Numbered from the stretch's first letter, positions 17,780 through 25,782 are shown. The stretch is DNA of 64,000 nt from Bacteroidales bacterium (GCA_016931575.1 JAFGEO010000022.1:1-64000), one strand, 5' to 3'. A program made the numbers and translations. The notes: generated by a model not told the origin, from the sequence alone.

Positions 17780-18466
17780 TTAACCGAAGGATGAAATTTG
17801 GCTAAGAGTTTTCTCATCAACAATTTCGATTTCTTTTCCGTTGATCTTAATTAGTTTATCCTTGCGAAACTCTGACAAGGTTCGGATGACGTTTTCAGTG
17901 GTCATTCCGATATACTCAGCAATTTCACGCCTTGAAACAGGCAATTCAAAAATGTTCCTCTGATAGATTTTTTGGCTGAACTTTAAGAGAATAAAGGCGA
18001 CTTTTCCCCTCAGATGCCGATTTCTGATTTCAAGTGATTCAAGAATGATTTTATCAGTTGCCAGGCTCATTTTCTCTATTAGGTTAAGTGAGAAAAGGCC
18101 GTTTGAACGGGCATATTTCTTAACATCTTCCAGTTGCAGGCAACAGATCACCGAATCTTCGATGGCTGTTACAGAGTAATTATAAGCTTTGTCGGAGAAA
18201 ACGCTGAGCAGGCTGACAAAATCAAAGGGTTCCGCAATCGTTATGATCTGATCCTTCTCGAGAGAGTCAGTTTTGTGAAGCTTTACCAATCCGCTTTTCA
18301 GGTAAATAAACTCCTCGATCTTTTCACCTTCCTTGATAAAGGTTTCGCCCTTGCTGAATTTCCTTTCGACCTTTTGAGTGCAAAATGTCTGTAATTCAAA
18401 TTCATCGAAGCTGTTAAAGAAGGCATTTTTCAACTCGCATTTTTCGCATTCACATTTCAGATTCAT
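17780..18466 (-). CDS. Crp/Fnr-family transcriptional regulator with N-terminal cysteine cluster
   Basis: 228 residues. The cyclic-nucleotide-binding-type beta roll covers about residues 20-135 (KGETFIKEGEKIEEFIYLKSG). A Crp-type winged helix-turn-helix follows at about 150-225 (ISRREIAEYIGMTTENVIRTLSEF form). Cysteines at positions 5, 7 and 10 (CECEKC), with others at about 29 and in VICC, suggest Fe-S or thiol redox sensing as in Fnr; which residues bind a cluster cannot be told. It is divergent from the SQR-like operon. Two tandem palindromes of TGA-N6-TCA geometry lie between them, so control of that operon and of itself is likely. Confidence 0.88.
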   Translation of the reverse strand: MNLKCECEKCELKNAFFNSFDEFELQTFCTQKVERKFSKGETFIKEGEKIEEFIYLKSGLVKLHKTDSLEKDQIITIAEPFDFVSLLSVFSDKAYNYSVTAIEDSVICCLQLEDVKKYARSNGLFSLNLIEKMSLATDKIILESLEIRNRHLRGKVAFILLKFSQKIYQRNIFELPVSRREIAEYIGMTTENVIRTLSEFRKDKLIKINGKEIEIVDEKTLSQISSFG

Positions 18467-18491
18467 AGGCTTCTGACTTTAATTTGCCTGC

Positions 18492-18507
18492 TATGATATA
18501 TATCATA
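18492..18507. promoter_or_regulatory. Probable Crp/Fnr operator 1 between the regulator and SQR-like genes
   Basis: TATGATATATATCATA is a perfect 16-base palindrome. Its core TGA-N6-TCA has the half-site spacing of Crp/Fnr sites. Confidence 0.6.
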
Positions 18508-18509
18508 AA

Positions 18510-18523
18510 CTGATACTTATCAC
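18510..18523. promoter_or_regulatory. Probable Crp/Fnr operator 2
   Basis: CTGATACTTATCAC has core TGA-N6-TCA and is centred 17 bases from operator 1. It lies 124 bases before the SQR-like start codon. Confidence 0.5.
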
Positions 18524-18646
18524 AGCTGTATTTGTTAACCAAATAACAACAGAACGTAAATTTACTTACAGATAAAGATAGTTGAATAAATATTTATCGG
18601 AACCCATTTTACTCCGTGACTAATTAGAAAAATAAACTATATAAAG

Positions 18647-19885
18647 ATGAAGAAACTTTTAATTTTAGGTGGAGGCACTGCTGGTACAATGATGGCCAAT
18701 AAGCTTCGGAAAGCTCTGGAAAGGGAAGAATGGGACATTACACTTGTAGATAAGCACCGAACCCATTATTATCAGCCCGGATTTTTGTTTATCCCTTTTG
18801 GGATTTATAAAAGGGAAGATGTCGTTAAGCCCAAAGGAGACTTTTTTCCTCCGGGGTTAACTATTTTCTATTCCAACATCGACCTGATAAAGGCGGAGGA
18901 AAACCTTGTAATTCTTGAGGGTGGAAAGGTACTGAATTACGACTACCTGATAATTGCCACAGGGACCCAAATTCGTCCTGATGAGACCCCGGGTTTGAAA
19001 GATAAACTATGGTATAAGAATATCTTTGACTTCTATACAATTGAAGGGGCCCTTGCCCTTAGAAATCATCTGAAAACCTGGGAAGGAGGGAAGCTGGTTG
19101 TTTGTATTTCCGAGCTTCCGTTCAAGTGCCCGGTGGCCCCACTGGAGTTTGTATTCCTGGCTGAAGCTTTCTTTACGGAGAAAGGTATTCGGGATAAGGT
19201 GGACATTACTTTTGTTACGCCACTACCGGGTGCATTTACCAAACCGATTGCGACGAGGATGCTCAGTGAACTCCTGGTAGACAAAAACATTAAAGTTGAA
19301 ACCGACTTCTACCTGGAACATATCGATAACGATGGAAAAAAGCTCGTCTCTTACGATGAAAGGGAGATTGAGTTTGATCTGCTGACGATTGTCCCTGTAA
19401 ATATGGGTGATGAATTGATCGCGAGAAGCGGACTGGGTGACGATATGAACTATGTCCCGACGGATAAGCATACCCTCCAGTCAAAAGCCCATGAAAACAT
19501 ATTTGTTATTGGCGATGCTGCCGATCTGCCCACTTCCAAGGCTGGATCTGTGGCTCACTTTGCAGGGGACATTCTCTTTGAGAACCTGATGAACAAGATT
19601 GAAGGGCGGCCAATGACCGCAAAATTTGATGGTCATGCCAACTGTTATATTGAAACCGGGTATGGAAAGGGAGCCTTAATAGATTTTAACTACGAGACTG
19701 AACCTTTGCCGGGAACGTTCCCCTTGCCGGGTGTTGGCCCCTTTGGTTTGCTGAAAAACACCAAGATCAATCATTATGGGAAAATCATTTTCCGCTGGAT
19801 CTACTGGCACATCCTGCTTCGTGGAAAAGAAATGCCCATTGAGTCGGAAATGACCATGGCCGGGAAAAAGAGAATTCCTTATTAA
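18647..19885 (+). CDS. Sulfide:quinone oxidoreductase-like FAD flavoprotein
   Basis: 412 residues with an N-terminal FAD-binding Rossmann motif (LILGGGTAGTMMANKLRK) and the second dinucleotide-type region typical of SQR/FCC flavoproteins; IFVIGDAADLP binds the flavin near the C-terminal third. SQR hallmarks are YYQPGFLFIPFG near residue 45 and two cysteines at about 161 (PFKCPVAPLEF) and 333 (HANCYIETG). These match the spacing of the redox cysteines that carry sulfur in SQR. A further cysteine at about 153 is of unknown relevance. A C-terminal amphipathic stretch could contact the membrane. Sulfide oxidation to sulfane sulfur with electrons to quinone is the family reaction. It starts an operon with DUF1641, a DsrC/TusE-like and a DsrE-like gene. 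Confidence 0.82.
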   Translation: MKKLLILGGGTAGTMMANKLRKALEREEWDITLVDKHRTHYYQPGFLFIPFGIYKREDVVKPKGDFFPPGLTIFYSNIDLIKAEENLVILEGGKVLNYDYLIIATGTQIRPDETPGLKDKLWYKNIFDFYTIEGALALRNHLKTWEGGKLVVCISELPFKCPVAPLEFVFLAEAFFTEKGIRDKVDITFVTPLPGAFTKPIATRMLSELLVDKNIKVETDFYLEHIDNDGKKLVSYDEREIEFDLLTIVPVNMGDELIARSGLGDDMNYVPTDKHTLQSKAHENIFVIGDAADLPTSKAGSVAHFAGDILFENLMNKIEGRPMTAKFDGHANCYIETGYGKGALIDFNYETEPLPGTFPLPGVGPFGLLKNTKINHYGKIIFRWIYWHILLRGKEMPIESEMTMAGKKRIPY

Positions 19886-19908
19886 TTGCACAATCAAATT
19901 CTGAAATT

Positions 19909-20577
19909 ATGGATGATAAGAATATACAAACCAGGATAGATGCTCTCGATGCAAAGCTTGATCTGGTACTTGAGTATGTGAACCAGCAGCGTCTGAAATC
20001 GGATATGCTTGACGACCTGGTCGCTGATATTTCCATTGTCGGAAAGGATATTTATGACACATCTGTTGCTGAACTGGAGAACCAGGCTATCGAAATTGAC
20101 CCGGATGAATTAAAGGCATTGGGTTTGAACCTGGTTAGGAATATCGGTAATATCAATGATATGCTGGTTATGTTTGGCAGCGTGCTCGACCTGATGAAAG
20201 ACGCCGGGCCGATTGTAAATGAAGTGATCATTGATTTTTCCAAAAAACTACATGAATTTGAAGAGAAACGGTATTTCGAATTCTTCGCAGAAATTGCAGG
20301 TGTGATGGATAAAGTAATCACGAATTTCTCACTGGAAGAAATGCGAAAGCTGGGCGATAACGTGGTCTTGCTATTGGATGTAGTCAAAAATCTGACACAG
20401 CCTGCTATTCTTGAAGGCATTAACAATACCCTCAAAACCTACAACAATCTTGATATGAATTCGATACCGCAATACTCAATTTTCAGGGTGATGAAGGAGC
20501 TGAGAACCCCTGAAATGAAATCAGGACTGGGCTTTATGATTACCTTTTTAAAAAGCCTGGCAACAGCAAATAAATAA
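19909..20577 (+). CDS. DUF1641 protein associated with SQR-type enzymes
   Basis: 222 residues, mainly helical and acidic, without signal peptide or clear transmembrane helix. The N-terminal 40 residues look like a coiled coil (IQTRIDALDAKLDLVLEYV). The C-terminal third has the DUF1641 signature region LGDNVVLLLDVVKNLTQP. The family has no established activity but is often encoded beside sulfide:quinone oxidoreductase-like and DsrE-like genes, as here. The gene follows the SQR-like gene by 23 bases and precedes the DsrC/TusE-like gene by 23 bases, so an operon is very likely. A scaffold or partner role for the flavoprotein is an inference. Confidence 0.85.
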   Translation: MDDKNIQTRIDALDAKLDLVLEYVNQQRLKSDMLDDLVADISIVGKDIYDTSVAELENQAIEIDPDELKALGLNLVRNIGNINDMLVMFGSVLDLMKDAGPIVNEVIIDFSKKLHEFEEKRYFEFFAEIAGVMDKVITNFSLEEMRKLGDNVVLLLDVVKNLTQPAILEGINNTLKTYNNLDMNSIPQYSIFRVMKELRTPEMKSGLGFMITFLKSLATANK

Positions 20578-20600
20578 TAACTCTTAAATATTTTTCAATT

Positions 20601-20912
20601 ATGGCAGAAAAAACAATTGCAGGTGTAAACCTGAGCGTAAGCGATGAGGGATATCTTCAAAACCCTGATCAGTGGACTAAGGAGATAGCTGAAGAGATAG
20701 CAGGTGAACTGAATATTCAGCTCTCTGATAAGCATTATGAAGTGATTGATTTCCTGAGGAATCAGCATAAGCAGGGGACACCCCTGACCATCAGGAAAGT
20801 AGGTAAATCCGGCATTGTGGATATTAAGGGGTTCTATACCCTGTTCCCCGGAGGCCCCCTGAAGTATTCTTCAAAAATTGCAGGGATTCCTAAGCCGGCA
20901 AGTTGTGTATAA
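20601..20912 (+). CDS. DsrC/TusE-family sulfur carrier protein with a single terminal cysteine
   Basis: 103 residues, the usual size of DsrC/TusE. The family core is present: DEGYLQNPDQWTKEIAEEIA at the N-terminal side and GFYTLFPGGPLKYSSKIAG at the start of the swinging C-terminal arm, which ends PKPASCV. The penultimate cysteine (Cys102, CysA) that carries persulfide is kept. The position of the second DsrC cysteine, eleven residues earlier, is serine (Ser91). This makes it TusE-like or a one-cysteine DsrC homologue rather than a classical DsrC, which forms a trisulfide across both cysteines. Its place between DUF1641 and DsrE-like genes supports a sulfur-transfer role. Confidence 0.9.
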   Translation: MAEKTIAGVNLSVSDEGYLQNPDQWTKEIAEEIAGELNIQLSDKHYEVIDFLRNQHKQGTPLTIRKVGKSGIVDIKGFYTLFPGGPLKYSSKIAGIPKPASCV

Positions 20913-20929
20913 ACCAAAATCGAAAAATT

Positions 20930-21436
20930 ATGAACAAGGATATTCATGAAAGCCCTTTGAAACGGGTTTGTATCATATGTGCCAAAGGCACAGTTGAAGA
21001 TGTCTATGCAACGCTGGTAATGGCTAACGGAGCGGTAATGGAAGGAATCGAGGCGAAGGTATTTTTTACTTTTTTCGGACTCGATGCAATTACCAAAAAA
21101 CGGATGAACAAACTGCACACAGCGACGGTTGGGAATCCTGCTATGCGCATGCCGGGTGGTCTGCCTTTCCCAACCTTGTTGGGAATGATCCCCGGTGTTG
21201 AAGCCGGAGTGTCAGCGATGATGAAAAGCACCATGGACAAGCTGGATATCCCTCCGGTAGATGAGTTCCTGGAAATGATAACCGCTGGAGGTGGTGAGGT
21301 TTATGCCTGCAAGCTGGCGATGGATATGTTCAAGCTGAAGGAAGAAGACCTCTGGGACCAGTGCAGCGGCGTACTGACCGTAGGAGACTTTTATGCCATG
21401 TGTGGCGGGGAGAATACGCAGATTATTTTTACGTAA
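20930..21436 (+). CDS. DsrE/DsrF-like (DsrE2-type) sulfurtransferase
   Basis: ATG 20930 is preferred, giving 168 residues; an in-frame GTG upstream would overlap the previous gene. The protein has the DsrE/F-like fold: opening strand KRVCIICAKGTVEDVYATL, then VFFTFFGLDAITKKRMNK, and EVYACKLAMDMFKL, in which Cys127 is at the position of the conserved persulfide-carrying cysteine. A hydrophobic glycine-rich loop (about residues 72-100) with GMIPGVEAG matches the DsrE2 subgroup. It is the last gene of the SQR-like operon and is followed by a hairpin. It is likely to relay sulfane sulfur between the SQR-like enzyme and the TusE/TusA-type carriers. Confidence 0.88.
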   Translation: MNKDIHESPLKRVCIICAKGTVEDVYATLVMANGAVMEGIEAKVFFTFFGLDAITKKRMNKLHTATVGNPAMRMPGGLPFPTLLGMIPGVEAGVSAMMKSTMDKLDIPPVDEFLEMITAGGGEVYACKLAMDMFKLKEEDLWDQCSGVLTVGDFYAMCGGENTQIIFT

Positions 21437-21445
21437 AACACTGGG

Positions 21446-21464
21446 GCTGATCCTTCGGGTCAGC
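21446..21464 (+). terminator. Possible terminator of the SQR-like operon
   Basis: The hairpin GCTGATCC/GGGTCAGC, with one G-T pair and a short loop, is followed by a T-rich stretch (TTCTTGTTCT). It starts 10 bases after the DsrE-like stop codon. Confidence 0.45.
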
Positions 21465-21533
21465 TTCTTGTTCTATCATCATCCCAGCAGCGGGGAGGGG
21501 TTGGTATCCTCAGCCTTTAATCTTGCCCTAAAA

Positions 21534-21565
21534 CAGCAGAGACGCCAGGAATGGCGTCTCTGCTG
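21534..21565 (-). terminator. Strong hairpin terminator between convergent genes
   Basis: A perfect 14-base stem closes a GGAA loop of the GNRA class. On the minus strand it is followed by TTTT, placing it 27 bases after the OmpA-like gene. It could also stop transcription from the plus side. Confidence 0.65.
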
Positions 21566-21591
21566 CAACTATCTGATCCAGTTTTCTGTTT

Positions 21592-24384
21592 TTATTCCGG
21601 AAGGTAGATCACAATCTCCACTTTTCTGTGTTTGCTCAGTTCCTGGGGACTGAGATCTTCCCATTTTATACCTTCTTTCAGGATTTGTGTCTCACCAAAT
21701 GAGAATGTCCGGATATGTTTTGAACGTATCCCATACCCCTTAATATAATCCTGAACAGAAGCAGCACGCTTGCGTGAAAGCCTGAGGTTGTAATCTTCAT
21801 CCCCCAGTCCATCGGTAAAGCCTTTGATCGTAACATATAATTTCGGGTTCAGCATCAGCTCACCGATAATCTTATCCTGGATAATCTTCTTTGCCTCTGG
21901 TTGCAGAATATGCTCATTGACATTAAAGTAAATGGTGACCACATCGAATACCGGATCTGTGATTTCCTCCGGTTGAATACGGTCTCCCAGACCCGTTGTA
22001 TCGATTGTCATTTCAGAGAAGAAAGACATCGTATCGAGGTCAATGCTAATGCTCCCCGGATCAAAGTTGTTCCCCAGGTATTGCAGGTTAGTCTGCATGT
22101 TCACATTTCCTGCATCTGACAAGGGGATGTTGATGGTATACTTATGAATGTAGGTGAATTCAACAATCTTGTTATCAAGAAAGAGGCTTGATTTCGCATT
22201 TGCCTCAACGGGGGGCATTTTGGGCAGTTTTTTCACCGGAAGGAGACTGAAGGAAACTTCATCGTCTTCCGCGATCTGAAGTTCTTTCGAGAGTATGGTA
22301 ATATCGATCAGGGTTCCTTCCGTAGTCCGAATGTTCTCCCTTCCGGCCAGGAACTCGTCAAGTGATTTTTGGTATTCATCTTCCGCACTGGGCTTGGAGG
22401 TGAAATCGTATTTTACATCGCGAAGGAGGGGAATAAATATCTCGTCTTTTTCCCTGGTTTCCGCATCAACTTTAGTCACCGTAAGGATATATTCGTTCCC
22501 CGGTATAATGCTGACTTCGCTGGCTACAAATTTATGATCCTCCCCAACCTCTGAGGCTACTTCAGTATTCACGCTCATGCTGAGCCATCCGGTTTCCTGC
22601 TTTGCTCCATAGCCTGTGGTGTCGATCCTGATTTCGGCATCGAAGGATACGGTATCCAGCATAATCATGTAGCTGTTATCCGCAAAATTGTCCTGCAGGA
22701 ATCCAAGATCGGTCTGGAAATTAACAAATTGACCACTGGCAAATGGCACCGTAATAATGTAGGTATCATCAACCGAAATTTCGAAGACTTTTTCATCAAC
22801 CGTCAGGGTTGATTTTATGGATTTGTCAGTGATAGTCTTCTGCCCCGGCAACATAACTGGTTTCAACGTAAAGCTGACGTCTTCCCCTGCACTGACTTCA
22901 AGTACTTTGGACAGGACATGGATATCTATGATTTCTTCATCGGCAAACTGAATACCTGCTCTTCCTGAAAGGAATTTCACCAGAGCGGTCTTGTAACCGG
23001 CAACAGACTCTCCATCGGCAGTAAGGTTATAGCGGATACCCTTTGTTAGGGGTACAAATATTTCGACATTCTCACCGGAAACCGGATCTGGTTTGCTGAG
23101 CGACAAAACATATTCCGTGCCTGGGATGATGCTGAGTTCATCAGCAGTCAGTCGCTTATCGGGAGGAACACGCTCCAGATCATCCGTATTCACGGACAGA
23201 GACAGCATTCCATCGGCAGACCGGGTTTCAAATACAGGACCTTCATCGATCTTCAAACCATGTTTTTTGGGGTTAAATTGTTTTTTCAGCTCCTCAATAT
23301 TCGTCTGCAGCATGAAGTTGCTTTCCTTGCTCTGCGGCAGAACGATAAAGAAAGACTGACCGTAGATGTTAACGACCTGATCACCAAAAGTCACATTGGA
23401 GATCTCCATTTTCTTATAGTTATCAGCCCCCTGGTCAGCCTTCACAAATCGTATCGTATAGACTTCACCTTCTTTAAATTCCATCTCCTTAACCACGGCG
23501 GTAAGATCAATGCTGCTTTCTCCCGCCTCCTGGTATTCATCGGCCAGACTTTTAAGAGAATTCAGGTATTGGGGTGATACTGTTTCTGAACCTGAGGTGA
23601 AATCATACTTCATACCCTTTTCCAGGGCGATTTCAGCTTTTTGCAAAGGGGGTGGGGAAAGAAACAGTTTTTTCCGTTCTTCCTTCACCATGTTTTTACT
23701 GCTAATAATATCATCAGCCAGTATGTTTTCTTTCTGAATGACCAGCTTAAAGTCCTCCATAGGCTGAAAGGCAAAGCGAAAGTCATTTTTTGTATCCGAG
23801 GAAATGTTGTATTCATTGCCGTTGCTGAGAAGCAGATGAATATCACCCTGATCCTCCGAGGTTCTGCGTTGGTATTTGTAACCTTCGTACCTGATCTTGA
23901 ATTTCACACTGTCTGAGCCAAGAACTACTGCGGTGTCCTTGTACATCTGGATCTTGCTCTCACTTGATACCAGGTAGTTTTCACTTTCAATCTCCTCATT
24001 TACAATTTCCATGTACGTGTTGATACAGGCCTTGAATTCTTCGGTTTTACCACTTTCCAAAAGAGCCAGCGCGTACTTTAGCCTGTAGCTGTTATTCACC
24101 TTGATCTTGCTGTCAAATAACAGGCTGTAGCATTCTTCGGCCTGAGGATACAAGCGCATTTTAGCATAGGTTTCTGCTCTCTTAAGAATGGAAAAGTAGT
24201 CGGTATTGTCATTCTGATATGCCATGGTATAATATACCAGGGCTTTATTATAATCCTTCTTCTCAAAGAAGTAATCTCCCTTTTTGTTGAAAGCGTTCCT
24301 CTTTTCAGTAATTTCCCCACTGTCCTGCGCATGACAAATACTACTGAAAATCCCTAATAGCACTACGAAAATGTATGTTTTCAT
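21592..24384 (-). CDS. Large OmpA-family protein with TPR-like N-terminus and three internal repeats
   Basis: 930 residues with a signal peptide (LLGIFSSICHAQ). Residues about 25-150 are TPR-like helices (GDYFFEKKDYNKALVYYTMAYQ). Three related units of 160-200 residues follow, each with a motif like GMKYDFTS, a segment such as IDITILSKELQI, and a hydrophobic block (NVNMQTNLQYL type). The C-terminal 110 residues form an OmpA peptidoglycan-binding domain (IKGFTDGLGDEDYNLRLSRKRA). It resembles the TPR-OmpA envelope proteins of Bacteroidota, some of which assist T9SS or gliding machinery, but the central repeats are not a family I recognise. It stands alone between convergent and codirectional neighbours. 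Confidence 0.8.
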   Translation of the reverse strand: MKTYIFVVLLGIFSSICHAQDSGEITEKRNAFNKKGDYFFEKKDYNKALVYYTMAYQNDNTDYFSILKRAETYAKMRLYPQAEECYSLLFDSKIKVNNSYRLKYALALLESGKTEEFKACINTYMEIVNEEIESENYLVSSESKIQMYKDTAVVLGSDSVKFKIRYEGYKYQRRTSEDQGDIHLLLSNGNEYNISSDTKNDFRFAFQPMEDFKLVIQKENILADDIISSKNMVKEERKKLFLSPPPLQKAEIALEKGMKYDFTSGSETVSPQYLNSLKSLADEYQEAGESSIDLTAVVKEMEFKEGEVYTIRFVKADQGADNYKKMEISNVTFGDQVVNIYGQSFFIVLPQSKESNFMLQTNIEELKKQFNPKKHGLKIDEGPVFETRSADGMLSLSVNTDDLERVPPDKRLTADELSIIPGTEYVLSLSKPDPVSGENVEIFVPLTKGIRYNLTADGESVAGYKTALVKFLSGRAGIQFADEEIIDIHVLSKVLEVSAGEDVSFTLKPVMLPGQKTITDKSIKSTLTVDEKVFEISVDDTYIITVPFASGQFVNFQTDLGFLQDNFADNSYMIMLDTVSFDAEIRIDTTGYGAKQETGWLSMSVNTEVASEVGEDHKFVASEVSIIPGNEYILTVTKVDAETREKDEIFIPLLRDVKYDFTSKPSAEDEYQKSLDEFLAGRENIRTTEGTLIDITILSKELQIAEDDEVSFSLLPVKKLPKMPPVEANAKSSLFLDNKIVEFTYIHKYTINIPLSDAGNVNMQTNLQYLGNNFDPGSISIDLDTMSFFSEMTIDTTGLGDRIQPEEITDPVFDVVTIYFNVNEHILQPEAKKIIQDKIIGELMLNPKLYVTIKGFTDGLGDEDYNLRLSRKRAASVQDYIKGYGIRSKHIRTFSFGETQILKEGIKWEDLSPQELSKHRKVEIVIYLPE

Positions 24385-24512
24385 TGTCCGGAAATTGTTA
24401 CTTGATTCTAAAGATATCGATAAAAGCTTTAAAACTTAAAGTTCCGTAATAATTTTCAAAGCTGAAAAACAAATTATTCACGGAATTCAGCTCATTCATT
24501 TCCTGCCACAGC

Positions 24513-25151
24513 CTAATAACAATGCCTGCAGGCTTTCATGTTTATCTCTTTTGCCTGTTCACGGAGGATTACAATCACATTGTCATTGCATCGCTCCAGG
24601 TCACGGCAATATCGCTTATGGTAATATTTAGCATCAGGATCCGTACAGATCAGCACCTTGAGCTTCCCATCCGTAGGAACCGGCCTCGATAGTCTTCCTG
24701 AGAGGAAGTCCCAGGGGGCCACCGGATCATTACTCTTCCATAGGCCCAGCCTGAATCGGCTTGCATGCATTTCGCTGCGGGCCAGCTCTGCGTTGATGGT
24801 ATGGGGCCTGTTATACCAGGCATATCCGTTTCTCACCATTTCCACATTAATGTTATTCCGCTTAATGACAACCCAGGCACTGATTCCTTCCTGGTTAATG
24901 TCATTTTTGAGGTATAGTGTGGCTTCATTCCATAGGTATGATTCCAGGTGGGCCACACTCTGTTCGCAATAAGTCTGTCCCAATTCAGGAGCATCAATCC
25001 CATAAAGATGAACATTGAATGTACTGTCAATGGTTTGAATTAAAACATCGTCACCATCTATCACACGGACAAGTTTACCTGTGATGGTCTGGGCTTTCAG
25101 ATTGAGTGGCATCAGAAACAATACTAACAGGAATGGTCGGATCATTATCAT
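24513..25151 (-). CDS. Secreted staphylococcal nuclease-like protein with degenerate active site
   Basis: The start at ATG 25151 gives 212 residues and a good signal peptide (LLVLFLMPLNLKAQ); a TTG further upstream is less likely. The SNase fold is seen in VRVIDGDDVLIQT (metal-binding aspartates) and HLYGIDAPELGQ (catalytic glutamate). The arginine usually found six residues before the last aspartate of that motif is histidine, and the second catalytic arginine, normally in a YGR motif, is isoleucine (EGISAWVV). The C-terminal 50 residues carry a cysteine/histidine pattern (YYHKRYCRDLERC ... ACRHCY) like the small zinc-binding tails found on other SNase-like proteins. Phosphodiesterase activity may therefore be lost, with nucleic-acid or metal binding kept. 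Confidence 0.75.
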   Translation of the reverse strand: MIMIRPFLLVLFLMPLNLKAQTITGKLVRVIDGDDVLIQTIDSTFNVHLYGIDAPELGQTYCEQSVAHLESYLWNEATLYLKNDINQEGISAWVVIKRNNINVEMVRNGYAWYNRPHTINAELARSEMHASRFRLGLWKSNDPVAPWDFLSGRLSRPVPTDGKLKVLICTDPDAKYYHKRYCRDLERCNDNVIVILREQAKEINMKACRHCY

Positions 25152-25183
25152 GTATATTATCTTAGTATTCAGCAATGTATTAT

Positions 25184-25191
25184 CAAAATTA
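25184..25191 (-). promoter_or_regulatory. Possible promoter -7 element of the nuclease-like gene
   Basis: The minus strand reads TAATTTTG, an exact TAnnTTTG match, 33 bases before the ATG at 25151. This agrees with the choice of that start. No -33 TTG was seen at normal spacing. Confidence 0.35.
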
Positions 25192-25269
25192 ATTAAAACA
25201 TACTAAGATTATTGGAAGGTTCAGCATTGATTTTCAACAGTTGACAGGATCTGCAGGATTATTGTGGCC

Positions 25270-25303
25270 TTGTTACATATCAGGACAATTTTTTATACCT
25301 TTG
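25270..25303 (+). promoter_or_regulatory. Bacteroidota promoter for the 100-residue hypothetical gene
   Basis: TTG (25270-25272), a 23-base spacer and TACCTTTG (25296-25303) fit TTG-N17-23-TAnnTTTG. Transcription would start about 27 bases before ATG 25337. This rules out the longer upstream start in the same frame. Confidence 0.5.
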
Positions 25304-25336
25304 GACATTCGCTTAAACCCGCTAAATCTAAAAATT

Positions 25337-25639
25337 ATGCACTCCCTTGCTCAATTTGAGTATCCAGAAGAATGCAAGGTCGTCCTCAGAGATTCCTACG
25401 AAAACAATTTATTCTACGGTCTTGATAGCTTCGACTCAAAATACCTGAAGATCCTCCAGGCAAAATTTGGATGCAATAACAGCTTTCATACCATTCCTGA
25501 CCGGGTAAAGATGGAAATGATCCCGTTCAACTGGAACGAAAGGAAACAGAAATTCGTCCTTGATGACACGCAACGCGTTATTGTCCAGGTTAACCGCCTG
25601 GAACATATGATAATCAGTTACTCATTTGCCAGGAACTGA
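25337..25639 (+). CDS. Hypothetical 100-residue cytosolic protein
   Basis: ATG 25337 is preferred because a promoter match ends 33 bases before it; a longer frame exists upstream but has no protein-like composition. The protein is soluble and mixed alpha/beta, with DSYENNLFYGLDSFDSKYLK and a C-terminal strand-rich stretch (RVIVQVNRLEHMIISYSFA). No family, motif or catalytic residue is recognised. It is a single-gene unit, convergent with the DUF4412-like gene, and a shared hairpin lies about 90 bases downstream. Confidence 0.6.
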   Translation: MHSLAQFEYPEECKVVLRDSYENNLFYGLDSFDSKYLKILQAKFGCNNSFHTIPDRVKMEMIPFNWNERKQKFVLDDTQRVIVQVNRLEHMIISYSFARN

Positions 25640-25728
25640 ACCAGGTCGGTTTTTCAATAGCAGTAGAAAGCCTTTAATGGCGATTCCAAAATAGCCTCCT
25701 GAAAAATCGATAGGTCGGAAAAATAAAA

Positions 25729-25758
25729 CAGGAGGAAAACTATTTTATTTTCCTCCTG
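25729..25758. terminator. Bidirectional terminator between convergent genes
   Basis: A perfect 11-base stem CAGGAGGAAAA/TTTTCCTCCTG with an 8-base loop. T-rich sequence follows on the minus strand (TTTTATTT), so it should mainly serve the gene ending at 25783. Confidence 0.75.
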
Positions 25759-25782
25759 CTCTATATTAGGGTGAATGTTGTT

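Noticed and set aside
18530-18544. Inverted repeat ATTTG-TTAAC-CAAAT upstream of the SQR-like gene
   Set aside because: It is AT-rich with short arms and odd spacing; not convincing as an operator compared with the two TGA-N6-TCA sites.
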